From: Allomyces macrogynus ATCC 38327
Taxonomy: Eukaryota; Blastocladiomycota; Blastocladiomycetes; Blastocladiales; Blastocladiaceae
DNA: 64,000 nucleotides
Assembly (NCBI GenBank): GCA_000151295.1
Contig: GG745332.1
Coordinates: 1,379,391 to 1,443,390, forward strand
Direction of reading: 5' to 3'
Shown: in pieces, positions 32,121-42,903 of the stretch
Numbering within the stretch: position 1 is the stretch's first letter
Layout of the letters: each line of letters starts with the position of its first letter
Notes under the pieces: model-generated
Told to the model about the DNA's origin: nothing
The model's input: only the letters and a program-made list of their open reading frames with translations
Database searches by the model: none
Made by a program: the position numbers and the translations under genes

Positions 32121-32836
32121 ATGGAAGAAGACGGCAAGTGGGAGGAGGTGTCCTTGCCCGATGCAATTCGACGGTCTGCAATTATATCCAGCATTGATCA
32201 CTACCTTGCATTTCGACCACAGGAAGAGTATATCCCTTTCGACTTTGATAAGAACCTGACATTGACCGAGCTCGAGGCGGCCGGGTTCCAGTGCAAGTTT
32301 ATTGTACGCCCCGTGGACCCTGTCGCTTGATTCACGATCGCGACTACCCGCTGACCACACGGTCATGGTAGGGTCTCGACGGCCCCACGCAATTCGTGCA
32401 AGTCGGGCCCAACGTCTACCGCATCGAAGTGACCGAATCGCTCGGCAATGACCTGCTGTTCAAGAAGACGCCACCGGCGCTCCCGCCGTCCCGGCCGCCA
32501 CAGCCTGGTCAAAATGCTGAGCTCCCATACGACCAGAACCACTCGGGACAAAATGTACGGCGCGGTGGACTTGGATCGCGAGCTGTACCCGCGACTCACA
32601 ATGTCCATATTGTAGTCGCAATCCTCGAGCTCGAACACGTTCTCGACCGCCGCGTCCGGATGCACCCCGTGCGCCTCGAGCGCAAACCGCAGACCACGCC
32701 CGACGGACCGTCACCGCCGGCCCCGGTGCCGCCCCAACAAGCGGCGGCCGCGGGTCAACCGGCCCTCCTGTCGCCAACGGAAATCATGGCTGCGGCTGCG
32801 GCCGCGTCCTCGTCGGCCGCGACCGGGTCGTCATGA
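32121..32836 (+). CDS. Hypothetical protein, two exons
   Basis: Exons 32121-32303 and 32372-32836 (intron gtacgc..gtag, 68 bp) join in frame to give 215 aa. The N-terminal part contains SSIDHYLAFRPQEEYIPFDF, LTELEAAGFQCKFI then, across the intron, GLDGPTQFVQVGPNVYRIEV, a conserved-looking block of alternating hydrophobic and charged residues. The second half is Pro/Ala-rich and less certain; the frame may change again near 32480-32600. I do not recognise a family. Confidence 0.45.
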
Positions 32837-32920
32837 CCGACGCCAACATTTGTACTTTAGCACCCGGCACGCAAAAGAGAATCATGTATCAATCGATCAA
32901 ATGATGCAAGTCGACGAGTC

Positions 32921-35794
32921 TCACATGAGCAGTTCCTTGCGCTGACGCTCCAAGAGCAGGTCAAGCTGCTGGTTGCGAATCTGCAAGTCCTGCAGCTGGT
33001 GCCGCAGGTCGGCCATGGCCTCGTCCTTGATGCTGACCGTCTGCTTGACGCGTTCCTCGAGCATGGCGAGCGTTGCAGCCTATCGTTCAATGACGAGTCA
33101 GACAGGCAATAATCTCCACCGTGAATTAGATGCAACGGAATGCACCTTGTCCCGCTCGGCATTGGCCAGCTGGTCGTCCATGGCGCGGCGCTGGTCCTCG
33201 AGCTGCCGCTTGAGCCGGTCGAGCTCGTTGCGCAGGCTCGTGACGAGCGTGTCGCGGTGCTTGATCTCGTCTTGCACCGACTCCTCTGTAAAGTTTCAAA
33301 CCATGGGGTCATCAGTCTTCTGCCGAACAGCCCCCAAACCCGACCCTAACGACGCAACGCACCGACTTGCCGCCGCACGGCAGCCTCGCCCGCGCGCAAC
33401 CGGTCGAGCTCGCGCCGCATCTCATCCATGGTGCGGTCCTTGGTCTCAAGAATATTCTTGAGCCCCCGCCGTTCACGATCCAGGTCCGTCTTGGCCTGTT
33501 CCGCGGCTTCGACCTGACGTCCGAGCGCGGCAATCTTATCCATGGCCACATGCCACTGGTCCTGCAACTGCCGCACCTCATCGGCATGCTGCGCGCGCAA
33601 CTGCTCCACATCCGCACGGTGCCGCTGTGCGGCCTCGGACGCCGACGACCCCGACTCGGACTCGAGCCGCACGATAATCTTTTCAATCTCGGCATCGCGC
33701 TCCCGCACCAACGCGTCCTTGAGCGCGCGCTCGCGCGCCTTGATCTCGGCCTCAGTCTTGGCGACATGCTGCGCGATCCACGCGTCGCGTTCGATCCGCG
33801 CCTGTTCCGTCGCGACCGAGAGCTCATGCGCGTGCCGCCGCCGCGCCTCGTCGAGTGCATACGTCCTCGCATCCTTTTCCTGCTCGACCTGCGCGCGCAA
33901 CTCATCCACCTGTTTCCTGAACCCGGCCTCCAAATCAGCCCGTTCCGCACGAAACGCCGCCGCCTGCTGATCGCGCGCCTCAGCATACTCGGCAGCCAAT
34001 TTCCGCTTTGCCTGCTGAAACTCGATTTCCTCGCGCTCCAGCTGTTTCGCGTACCGCGCGCGCGCAAACTCGCGTTCCTCCTCGCACGCGGCCTGGCGAT
34101 CCGCGACCAACTTATCCCGCAACGCCTGCATCTGCACTTCATGCTGCGCGAGCATCATTGCCTTCTCTTTATTCAGTTGCTCGCGGTACCGGTCCTCGGC
34201 GAGCGCGATCTGCGCCTTGTGCTGCGCGAGCACACGGTGCAGTTCCGGCTCGAGCGATTTCACCGTCTGGTCCTTGATCTTCGCCGCCTTCTCGACCATC
34301 CATTTCTCGCGCCGCACCTTCTCGGCGGCTTCCCAGACCGACTTGGCCGACTTGAGTTCGCGCGCGTGGTGCGCGTGTGCCGCGGCGAGTTTCTCCTGGA
34401 ACTGCGTCTCCATCTTGGCCACCCGTTCGGCCAATTGCGCGGCTTGTTGGGTCACGGCTTCCTTGTCCTTGACCGCGCGGTCGACGAGCGCCAATTGCCG
34501 CGCGGCCATGGCCTCGTATACTTTCCGCTGCAGGGAGAGCTTGGATTTGAGTTCGCGCGCGTGGTCGGCGGCGGCGGCAGAGGCCGCGTCGCGGAGGTGC
34601 TTGACTTGGGATTTGAGTAATTCGCAGACGCGGTGCTTTTCGGCGACTCCAGCTCTTGTGCGATCAGCCGGGTTTTGACCGAGTCGAAGACGGTTGCGGT
34701 CGTGGAGGTGGTGGTGACAGGGTCGGGCGTGATCAGCGGGACAGTCGTCGCGATCGAGTTGAGGGCCGCGTAGGAGGTGCGGGTCGGGGTCGATGAGCGG
34801 TGTGCGTCATCGGCTGCACGGAGGTAGCCGAGGATTCGGTCGATGCGCGCGTCGGTCGCGTCTTTGGTCGGTGGTGACGCGGCGGGTGCAGGTGGAGGTG
34901 GTGCGGGCGCGGAGGGCGCGGTGAGGGTGGGGGTGACAGCGAGTGCGGGGGAACTGCTCGGTCGGCGTGCGCGATGCTCCGTGGGTGGAGACGGTATGGG
35001 CGCGGGCGCAGACGCGAGGGACGCGAGTGAGTGGGTGGATGCGGATCGGGTCGACGTGGAGCTCGACGAGTGGTTGCGCGAGCGCACGATCGTGGGCGCG
35101 GTGTGAGTCCTCGACGGCGCAGTGGCGGGCTTCACTGGCTCCAAGACGGGTTCATGGTGCGGCGAGAGCACTTCACTGGCCACGGAATCCGCGAGGATCG
35201 ACTCGGCCGACCATGGCGTCGTGGTGCGCGACTTGGTGGGGGTTGCCGCAGGTAATGGGGAGGGTGATGCGGTCGTTGCGGGAGGAGCAGAGTCGACGTC
35301 GGCGTCACGACTCTTAAACTCGTTCGGAGGGCTAACGACAGAAGGCTTGGCAGATTCGGGGAGAGGTGCGGGTTTCCGCGTCTCGGACGGTGGCGGGTTG
35401 GCGACAGTCGATTCTGGTCGTCGTGGGGGTCGCGCACGGGTGCCAGTGGTCGGTGCTCGCTGGGTCAAGGATCGTGACGGTGCATCGCGGTGCTTGGTGG
35501 ACGAAGCAGTGCTCCGAGCGGTCGTCGTGCCAGGCGCGCGGCGCAAAGGGGCGGGGAGCGGTGCCGAAGACTGGGGCGTTGGTGTTCTCGGCGACGAAGT
35601 ACCGGCACGGCGGGACAAGATTTTGGCGAGCGCTTCCTACGTGCGTCGAGGTGATCGGTCAAGTTCAGAAGCCGGTGTTCGAGACTTTTCGAGGGAATCC
35701 GGATCGCTACCTTGCGTGGGCCCTCGGCTTTGACCGGTGGTCGCTGCACGCGGCGCTTTTCGTCGTCGTTTCGGTCCCGGATGGCGGTGGGCAT
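32921..35794 (-). CDS. CEP131: CEP131/AZI1-like centriolar coiled-coil protein
   Basis: The start is uncertain; the ATG at 35794 is used and an upstream exon is possible. The N-terminal ~350 residues are Ser/Thr/Pro-rich. From about 34650 the chain is continuous coiled-coil: EKHRVCELLKSQVKHLRDAA, KWMVEKAAKIKDQTVKSLEP with ELHRVLAQHKAQI, and RERDAEIEKIIVRLESE. These two blocks match the CEP131 signatures (T..GLEPE...L...HK and KEIE.VI.RLE). Exons at the 3' end are ..33363, 33285-33146 and 33079-32921, with introns of 77 and 66 bp. Frame is lost near 34649 (CTGGAGTCGCC, one G too few) and near 35640, so single-base errors or unseen introns exist. CEP131 sits at centriolar satellites/transition zone and is needed for cilium formation, consistent with a zoosporic fungus that also carries PLK4 20 kb away. 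Confidence 0.7.
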
Positions 35795-35905
35795 GGTGGT
35801 GGCCCGGCGGCAGCTGAAGGTTGTCGATAATCGAGAACAAATGGCCGATTTTTTTTCTGACCAGCATCGGTTGACCGAACAATTGTTCATACTGACCATC
35901 CCGGT

Positions 35906-35922
35906 GGGGGGGGGGGGGGGGG
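35906..35922. repeat. G17 homopolymer
   Basis: Seventeen G in a row upstream of the CEP131-like start. Its length is likely unreliable in the assembly and it prevents judging any 5' exon frame across it. Confidence 0.9.
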
Positions 35923-36260
35923 TGTCGTTCGCAGCGGGCCGAGCAAGTTGCGGGTAGTCGTCGTTGTCAGCGAGGTCTAGTTTGGCGGCGAGTGTCTGTC
36001 GTCGACCCGAACGGGGAGAAAGCGCTCTTTGGCCGGCATTGCCACGGCCGCGAGACGTGCTGCTGGCGATGCTGCGGGACACGAGGCACGCGACTCCACG
36101 AGCTAATCACGCCCCAGATTGAGCGCGTCCCGTCGAGTCACCGGCCGCGACAAACACCTTGCGCACCAGGACTGGCCGGTCGACTGGCACGACGACGACG
36201 AAAGCAACGACGCTGCACGTACACTATGCTATGCCGCACCCACCACGAGCTCCACCTACC

Positions 36261-37304
36261 ATGGCCCCACCACCCGCCACGCTACCCGCCGCAACCCCCG
36301 CCGACCGACTCGCGACCCATGCGCGCATCCTGTCGCTTGTCGCGCAAGAAACCTGCGCGCCAATATTACTCGCCGCGTCCACGCTCGACCGGGCCGCAAC
36401 CACCAAGCCAGGCGCCAGTACCGGATGGACCCAGATCTGTGAAGTCGCTCCCCCACCCGATACATGCTGGGCCGATGCGGGCAAGCATTTACAGCTGATG
36501 GAACGTGGGACGTCTCGTGATCATTTCGCGAGCCCGATCACGCTCTGACCGCCGGAGACATGCCCCGAACTCGTCGCACTACACCCACTCGACACGCTCC
36601 GCACACTCTCACCCGCATCACCCGCTCGCATCGCGCTCGCGCGGTGTATGGCCGCGTACTACGCGCGGCTCGAACGCGTCCGATGCCGTATGCACCGCGC
36701 GACCCCAACGGAACCGCTGGACAACGACGCGACCGCCGCGTCGTGATTTTTGCGTGTCAGACAGTCTTCTCCACCCGGTGACGCGTCCCCGCTGACGCTC
36801 GCGCGGACTTGGCCGGGAGACGTGTCCCTGATGGACGTGATCCCGCTGCTCTTGGCCGTGATCGACGAGTACCTGGCGCTCCGGCAATTGCGGGACCCGA
36901 ATGTGGCGGTGATGCTTCCCGCAGCGATTTTGGATGTGCCGATGAACCTGCAGTTCCAGGTCCGGTCCCTCCATCTCGATCCTGTCTTGCAGTCCCGGTC
37001 TCGGCTGACGACGGCACGGCGCGATCGTGGAGGGCGTCACCGAGCAACTCGCGTGCGACGGCGCGACCGACCTGGCCACGATTCTCGCGCGCGTCATGGC
37101 CGTGGATCAGATCGAAGCCGCCGCATGCGACGCTTACCGTCTTCTTCATGTATTGATGGCCATCAATTTGTTGTAGCTCCGACAAGCGGCTGGCCGCGCC
37201 TGATGCGCAGTTTGCTCGCGCAGAACACGGTGGCCACTTTGGATCGCAGGATGAACGAAGTGTTTGGGCAGGTGTGGAATATTGTCGGCGTAGGCGATGA
37301 TTGA
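36261..37304 (+). CDS. Hypothetical helical protein, several exons
   Basis: ATG at 36261 begins MAPPPATLPAATPADRLATH, followed by ILSLVAQETCAPILLAASTL. Later coding-like segments in different frames read SPARIALARCMAAYYARLER (~36630), DVIPLLLAVIDEYLALRQLR with DPNVAVMLPAAILDVPMNLQ (36836-36960), GVTEQLACDGATDLATILAR (37035-37090) and MRSLLAQNTVATLDRRMNEV (37200-37260), ending GQVWNIVGVGDD at 37304. Short introns with GT..AG ends would connect them, but exact junctions are not established. All-helical composition; no family recognised. It shares a ~470-bp divergent upstream region with the CEP131-like gene. Confidence 0.45.
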
Positions 37305-37706
37305 TATCAGACCGGGTGCGAGCGGACAGGGTGGACAAGACTGCCGACAGGGTGGACAAGACAATTGGATGCAGAACCCGGTCGAACGGGGGAATGGATT
37401 TTGAGTGGACGCGCAGCGCGACAGGGTGGAATGGATGATAAAACAAGACGTGGGGGACACAGACGACAGGCAAGGGAAAGGAACAAGAGCTCGAAACACG
37501 AACACCGAGCGACAGCAGCGTCGCTCCTCGACAAGAACCGAAACACGATAAAATGGCGGAGCGCACGTCTAGGTAACTCGCAGGACGACTTGGCACGACA
37601 TGCTCGACCCGGTTGGGTGCATGGATGGGGGATGGGGTGGGTGGGTGGGGAATGTCAAGGATCAACGACGCGATCATGGAAAAGAAATAAAAAGTCAGCA
37701 GCGCAA
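37305..37706. other. Convergent 3' spacer
   Basis: Contains a short direct repeat (ACAGGGTGGACAAGAC twice at 37327-37362). No gene seen. Confidence 0.45.
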
Positions 37707-39881
37707 TCAAACCGGGCCCACGAGCGCGCGGTCCGCGATCGCCGTCGCGTGCTCGTCGGCAACCGCGCAGGAATCTAAACTATCAGCAACAACGCTATCG
37801 GCCACCGTCCCCGAAATCCGCTCCACGGCCGCGTAGACGGTATGCAGCGACTGCATATCGCGCTGCACGTCAAAGTAGCGCGCAAGCCTGGCCGCTTCCT
37901 CGGGCGGGGCACCGAGAAACAATCGGCGCAGGATCTGCTGTGCGGCAACACGCGTTGACGGCGGGATCGCGCGGTCGCCGACCTCGGCATCCCCACCGCC
38001 AGCCATTTCGTCTTGGACGAGCATGTGCTGGTACCCGAACATGATCAAGTTACTGCGCACAACCGGCACCTCAATATCCTTGACGAGGATGTGCTCGAGT
38101 CGGAAGGAGTCGCGGAACGCGACACTGGCCTCGGCGACCATGCACACATGGACCAGGAAAAACAGGACCACTTCCGTGCGTTCGAGCGCCGCGAGCATGC
38201 GTTGTCGCATCACGTCATCAACCGAGCCCGGGTAGAGCGGTGCAAGAATCAACACTTCTTGTAAGTCCGTCGCGGCACCTGTGGTCCCTGCAGGCGGGTA
38301 AACGACTTCGAGAATCTCCACGAGCGACGTCGTCGCGGCCGGATCGGGCGCGGTCTCATCGTGCGTGGTCGGGTGCAGCCGGTCATAGACGGCCTTGTGC
38401 CGCTGCGCTTCCGCGACGGTCGTCAGGGCCATCACCAGCTCGCGCCCACCAGCGGGAGCAGATGGCGACGCTGGCGACGCGATCCCACTCATCGAGCGTG
38501 TCGGCGAACACGGTGACGTCCACGGCGGCGGTAAACTCACATGGTGCGGCCAGGCATCTCCCATATCCTCGCTGCCGTGCGGCGACGGGATCCAGGACGC
38601 GACTTCGTCCTCGTCGTCCAGGTCCAACTCCTCGTCCAATTCTGCGCGCGCCAGTTCGCGGACGAGGTCGCGCACGACGTAGACGGTGCGTCGCGCGCGC
38701 ATGGCGAGCGGGCGCACGATGGCGAACCGTGGCGCCCACCAGGTGGTGGATTGGGAAACGGGGTGCTGCATGAGCGTGCGCAAATGGTCGCGCGTGTCGC
38801 GTAACAGCGCGAGCGATTCGCGGCGGTGTCGCGACCAGGCGGAGGGGGCGACCGACGACGCGACGGATCGGCGCTGCGAGAGCGCCGAGAAGGTCGGGGA
38901 GAGTGGGGTCGCTGCGTGCCAAGTGGTCGTGGGCGCGCTGTATCGCCGCCGTTCAAAGTCGTCGCTGAAGCCGGGTGCAGCTGGCGGGAGCCGAGGTGGC
39001 AGCGGCGGGTACGCGAGGTTCCCAGGCCCCGGGGCGGGCGCGTCCTCGGGTAAGAGCGCGAGTGGGGCCGGCGGTGCGGCACGGCGCATGCGCGGATCAG
39101 CCGCCAGGTCCCGCTGGCGCATGGCGATGGGGGACGCGGCAGGGGAAGTGGCGCTGGATGATGGCAGCGATGCCGAGAGCCCCAGCGCTGAGTCGCGGCT
39201 CTGCGAGGAGATGCGGCGCATGCGTGCCGACGGGGATCGCGACAGCGTGGGCGGCTCGAGGTCGGGCAGCGGCGCGTCGGGCAGGACCAGTCGTGGTGTT
39301 TGCGCGTGCGGCGGCAGCGTGTCCGCGTCGGCGTATGGCGGCGGTGCCATGCTCGCGGGTCGCGAAACAGGTCGCGAAACGGGCCGTGGATCCGAAGCGA
39401 CTGGCACTGGTGCCAGACGCGACTCCCTCCCCATGTGCGCGAGCACCGCGTCGGTCGCTGTGGCGCTCCAGGTGGCTGACGAGCGACGGCGCGAAGCGGC
39501 AGCAGCAACGGGCGGAGCGCGGTAGGTCGCGTTGTGTGGGGTGTGGACAGCTTTGCGACGTCGTGCCGCGTGCTGGTGTCGGCGCTGATGCCGCACAGGC
39601 GTCGTCTCCGTGCTCGCCGGTGGATGGGCTGCAGAGACACGCGCGTGCGCATGTCCGGGCGCGGCAGGTCGCGCTGCTCGTCGCAGCTCCTTGCGGATCG
39701 CGGCGAGGACAGGCACGACGAGGTAGGCGGCAGCAGCGGCGGTCGCGGCGAGGATCAGGGTGAGCGCGGCGACCTCGAGCAGCGGGCGCGCGAGCAGGAC
39801 GCGCGGTGGTAGTGTTGGTGTTGGCGGAGCGGCGGCGGCGATGGCAGCCGCGTCGCGAAAGGGTCGCAGCACGTCGACCAT
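37707..39881 (-). CDS. 724-aa single-TM protein of unknown function
   Basis: Intronless from the ATG at 39881. A single hydrophobic segment near the N-terminus (LLEVAALTLILAATAAAAAY then LVVPVLAAI, residues ~34-62) is followed by basic residues (RKELRRAARP), predicting a signal anchor with the bulk in the cytosol. Residues 70-330 are low-complexity, Pro/Ser/Arg-rich. A conserved-looking, ordered C-terminal third contains RELVMALTTVAEAQRHKAVY, SLVEILEVVYPPA, LQEVLILAPLYPGSVDDVMR, RTEVVLFFLVHVCMVAEASV and RSNLIMFGYQHMLVQDEM. I recognise no family. The frame is clean over 2.2 kb and codon use is like its neighbours, so it is a real gene. Confidence 0.7.
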   Translation of the reverse strand: MVDVLRPFRDAAAIAAAAPPTPTLPPRVLLARPLLEVAALTLILAATAAAAAYLVVPVLAAIRKELRRAARPAAPGHAHARVSAAHPPASTETTPVRHQRRHQHAARRRKAVHTPHNATYRAPPVAAAASRRRSSATWSATATDAVLAHMGRESRLAPVPVASDPRPVSRPVSRPASMAPPPYADADTLPPHAQTPRLVLPDAPLPDLEPPTLSRSPSARMRRISSQSRDSALGLSASLPSSSATSPAASPIAMRQRDLAADPRMRRAAPPAPLALLPEDAPAPGPGNLAYPPLPPRLPPAAPGFSDDFERRRYSAPTTTWHAATPLSPTFSALSQRRSVASSVAPSAWSRHRRESLALLRDTRDHLRTLMQHPVSQSTTWWAPRFAIVRPLAMRARRTVYVVRDLVRELARAELDEELDLDDEDEVASWIPSPHGSEDMGDAWPHHVSLPPPWTSPCSPTRSMSGIASPASPSAPAGGRELVMALTTVAEAQRHKAVYDRLHPTTHDETAPDPAATTSLVEILEVVYPPAGTTGAATDLQEVLILAPLYPGSVDDVMRQRMLAALERTEVVLFFLVHVCMVAEASVAFRDSFRLEHILVKDIEVPVVRSNLIMFGYQHMLVQDEMAGGGDAEVGDRAIPPSTRVAAQQILRRLFLGAPPEEAARLARYFDVQRDMQSLHTVYAAVERISGTVADSVVADSLDSCAVADEHATAIADRALVGPV

Positions 39882-40694
39882 GGCGGCGGGCGGGTCGTTG
39901 AGCGCGGGGATGAGATGGTTCGAGAGAAGCGCGCGAACAGGAGATGAAACGGGAGGGACGCGCAGTCTTGCTGCCTGCGGTCGACCGCTTTTTGACCACG
40001 AGGCGGCGCGGTTTCAACGCGGCCGTGTGTTCTGACGGACGCACGTGACTGATGCGGGTTCCCCGCCTGCCCTGCGCTGCCCCCGGGCTCAGGGACCTGC
40101 CCTGGCGCGCGCAGCGTCACGTGGTCTGGCGGAGTGGTCGCCACCGCCACGCGCGCAATCTTCGCGCGGCTCGGACTGCGCCACACCACCGCGGCGCGTG
40201 CGCATGCTTGGCTTGCAGCGCCAGCACCGCGCCAGCACCACCCGACCGGCCGCCCACTTGGAGCCGACCACGTCCTCCTCCATCGCCCGCGCGCGCGCCG
40301 CGCATCACCATCCAGCGAGAGACGGCCACGTTTCCTGACGTTTACCCCCCCCGTTCGCGCCTGTTCCCGCCCGAGCCGCCGCCGCCAGCAACAGAACTCA
40401 ACGCCCCAGGCCTGCACCACGCGAGGCCGTGCGCTCTTCAAGTGCGAGCCGACTGCCCAGCTGCCGCCTGCCCAGCTGTCGCCTGCCGACCACCGGCATC
40501 AGCAACTCCGGCGCTCCTGCGCGCGACCCGGCCCGACACCGACGCCCGACGCCTGCCCGCGGCAACGGCCTCTTGTTGCGGCCGGCCACCGGACGCCCGC
40601 TGCTACCGTTCACCGACGCCCTTCAACCGGCCAGTTTCCAACCATCCCCATGCCGGCCTCGTCGCGCGCACGCGCACCACCATCTAACACGCGG
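39882..40694. other. Divergent promoter region
   Basis: Between the 724-aa protein (-) and the SH3 protein (+). The SH3 gene frame is open far upstream (to 40134) but the sequence has no domain; CT/CA-rich leader DNA. No clear motif. Confidence 0.4.
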
Positions 40695-42584
40695 ATGGCG
40701 TGGCCATGGCTGGCTCTGGCCGCCGTTGCCCTGCTCGTCGCGGCCACTCCGCCCGTGGCCCACGCCGACCTGGTTGTCGGTAAGGGCGGCTGCAAGGGCG
40801 TCGACATTTCCGCGTCAAAGTACTGCAAAGGTACGTGTCGTGCCGTGCCTCGCGATGATGGCTCTCGTGTTCGAATCTGGCCATCTCGCGCGCCCCAAAC
40901 TGACCCTGCAAACTTATGCCACATTGCAGCGTTTGGCTCGCAATTCCTGTCGCCCACCAACCTGACGTCGCCTGTCGCCTTTACGCTCGTGCGCAACCTC
41001 GCCATCGCCGCCGACGCCCAGTACATTTCCTCGTTGCGCGTCGACACTATCCAGAACGTCGACGACTTTGACCGAGTCGTGCAAAACGTCATTCTCGGGT
41101 TCTTGCCCGACGTCAACCACCGCTGGTTCCGGTGCCCGCTCAAGTCGCTCGGCGTTAAGTACGCGCTCACGTTTTACTGCAACCTGCTGCTCAACTCCAA
41201 CGCCGACACCAACGCGAGCGCGTGCACAACCATTCAAACGGTGAATGCCGCATCGAAACCGGGTCTCTGCAAGGCGACGTCCGACGACGCCTTCAACTCG
41301 GCGCGCTTGCACCAACCCAACGACGACTCGTGCCCGCACTCGTCCGACGCCAATGCCAAGTTCTCGTCCGACATTGCCAAGATCCAGACGACCACCTTCG
41401 TCGACCCCAACACCTCGCCCTATATCTCGACCGACGCCAAGTGCGTGTCGGGTACCGACAATGAGGGCGCATCGCTGTGTGGTTACGCAAACAACGTGCT
41501 CGCCTGCGCAAACGGGTGCGCCAATGCATCTGGGTGCACAGGTAACATCACCTCGACCGACAACAACACCAATAAGTCGGCCGACTCGAATACGTCCTCG
41601 GGTGGTGTATCGACAGGCGCCATTGTCGGTGCTGTCGTTGGCGGCATTGTCGTGGTCGCCGCCGCGGGCGCTGGGTTCGTCGTCTACCGCCGCCGGCAGC
41701 GCGCGCAGCAGGCGCGGTCGACGCTGCAGTACATGGACTCGAAGCCGCCGGCTGCTGCTAACGGCATGCCACTTGGCACGCTTGCCGGCGGACCGCAAAC
41801 GTCGAACCTCGACGTGCCCGTGGTGGGTAAACTCGGTGGACTCTCGTCGCAGCCGCAAGGATCGCCGCGCGACCAGGTCATGTACGCGACGTCCGATGTG
41901 AAACCTGTGCCGACAGCTCGTACGGCGTCGCCGTTGCTCGTGGCCGCGACTACGGGTGCCGCACTCGCGCGTGCCGGTGGATTGCCGCCCACCTCGCCGG
42001 TCCCGCCGCCGCCGCTGTCGAACCGCATGTCGACGTTGACCCCGCCGCCGCGCACGTCGTTTTACGATACGGGCATGCGTGACGACGACACGATCATTCC
42101 GGAAGAATCGGCATCGAATATCGGCATCAACCCGCGATTCCGCCCGGACCGCCCGCCGTCCCGCCCGGGCACGCAGCTTTTCGCGCCCAACAAGTCGTCG
42201 CCACTGGCCCCCTCGAACGTGGGCCCACCCCCTTCCGACGTGGCCGCCGCTGCCGCGGACGCGGCCGCCAACTTGCCTGCATGGGGCCTCACGACGTTCC
42301 CGAACGGCGCGATTGGGCGGCAAGTCTACCATATTTACGAGCCGTCGGCGGCCGACGAATTGCCGATTCAGTTGGGCGATGTGCTGCGCGTTGATATGGT
42401 CTTTGTGGACGGGTGGGCTCAGGGTTGTAAGTTGGATTCGGCGGGGCGGCCGTTTGGGCCGATTGGCGTGTTCCCGGTCGCTGCGCTCGATCCGCAAATG
42501 GGGTCGGCAACGGGAGGGGACGATGGCGGGACGCCGACGGCATTGGCGACGCCGACGTTGTATGGTGGCGCGCAGGGGCATTAG
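40695..42584 (+). CDS. Secretory single-pass membrane protein with cytosolic C-terminal SH3 domain
   Basis: ATG 40695 is chosen because it places a signal peptide at the start (MAWPWLALAAVALLVAATPP). Exons 40695-40830 and 40930-42584; the 99-bp intron (gtacgt..gcag) has no stop and keeps frame, so it is easy to miss; 596 aa. The extracellular part (~260 aa) has many Cys and N-x-S/T sites (GGCKGVDISASKYCK; SACTTIQTVN; SLCGYANNVLACANGCANAS). A TM segment follows (GAIVGAVVGGIVVVAAAGAG) with YRRRQRAQQ as stop-transfer. The cytosolic part is Pro-rich and ends with an SH3 domain: QVYHIYEPSAADELPIQLGD, VDGWAQGCKLDS, GPIGVFPVAAL. Probably a surface sensor or adhesion receptor coupling to proline-rich partners (inference). 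A second TM-SH3 gene lies at 61.3 kb. Confidence 0.8.
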   Translation: MAWPWLALAAVALLVAATPPVAHADLVVGKGGCKGVDISASKYCKGTCRAVPRDDGSRVRIWPSRAPQTDPANLCHIAAFGSQFLSPTNLTSPVAFTLVRNLAIAADAQYISSLRVDTIQNVDDFDRVVQNVILGFLPDVNHRWFRCPLKSLGVKYALTFYCNLLLNSNADTNASACTTIQTVNAASKPGLCKATSDDAFNSARLHQPNDDSCPHSSDANAKFSSDIAKIQTTTFVDPNTSPYISTDAKCVSGTDNEGASLCGYANNVLACANGCANASGCTGNITSTDNNTNKSADSNTSSGGVSTGAIVGAVVGGIVVVAAAGAGFVVYRRRQRAQQARSTLQYMDSKPPAAANGMPLGTLAGGPQTSNLDVPVVGKLGGLSSQPQGSPRDQVMYATSDVKPVPTARTASPLLVAATTGAALARAGGLPPTSPVPPPPLSNRMSTLTPPPRTSFYDTGMRDDDTIIPEESASNIGINPRFRPDRPPSRPGTQLFAPNKSSPLAPSNVGPPPSDVAAAAADAAANLPAWGLTTFPNGAIGRQVYHIYEPSAADELPIQLGDVLRVDMVFVDGWAQGCKLDSAGRPFGPIGVFPVAALDPQMGSATGGDDGGTPTALATPTLYGGAQGH

Positions 42585-42903
42585 ATTGTTGTTGGTCATT
42601 GGTTTCTGGTTCTCCGACGTTTTGGATGTATTTACTTGCTGACGAGCCCCACCGCGACCCGCGACCCGTGACCCGCTCGCTTGTTGTAGTGGGGTTCGCT
42701 TCTGCCGTCCCTCCGCTTGGCATTGCATGCTGGACCTGCTGCTTTTTCATTTGCATGTTGGTTGCTGTTCGTGTTTGTCCATTCCTAGTCTCTCCCTCAC
42801 AACGAAATAGATCCCGTCCTTGCCAACCATCGACTCTTTCGGCGCTGAGAAGTTACATTTGCTATTCCAAAATCCAAACCAAAATCTCCCTCGGCCCACG
42901 CGC
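42585..42903. other. Convergent 3' spacer
   Basis: T- and A-rich transcribed-end-like DNA between two converging genes. Nothing else seen. Confidence 0.4.

Noticed and set aside
33367..34620. 417-aa plus-strand ORF opposite the CEP131-like gene
   Set aside because: Mirror of coiled-coil codons (Leu/Arg-rich); the minus-strand frame has conserved CEP131 blocks and spliced exons.
40914..42728. 604-aa minus-strand ORF opposite the SH3 protein
   Set aside because: Shadow ORF; the plus strand has signal peptide, TM and SH3.
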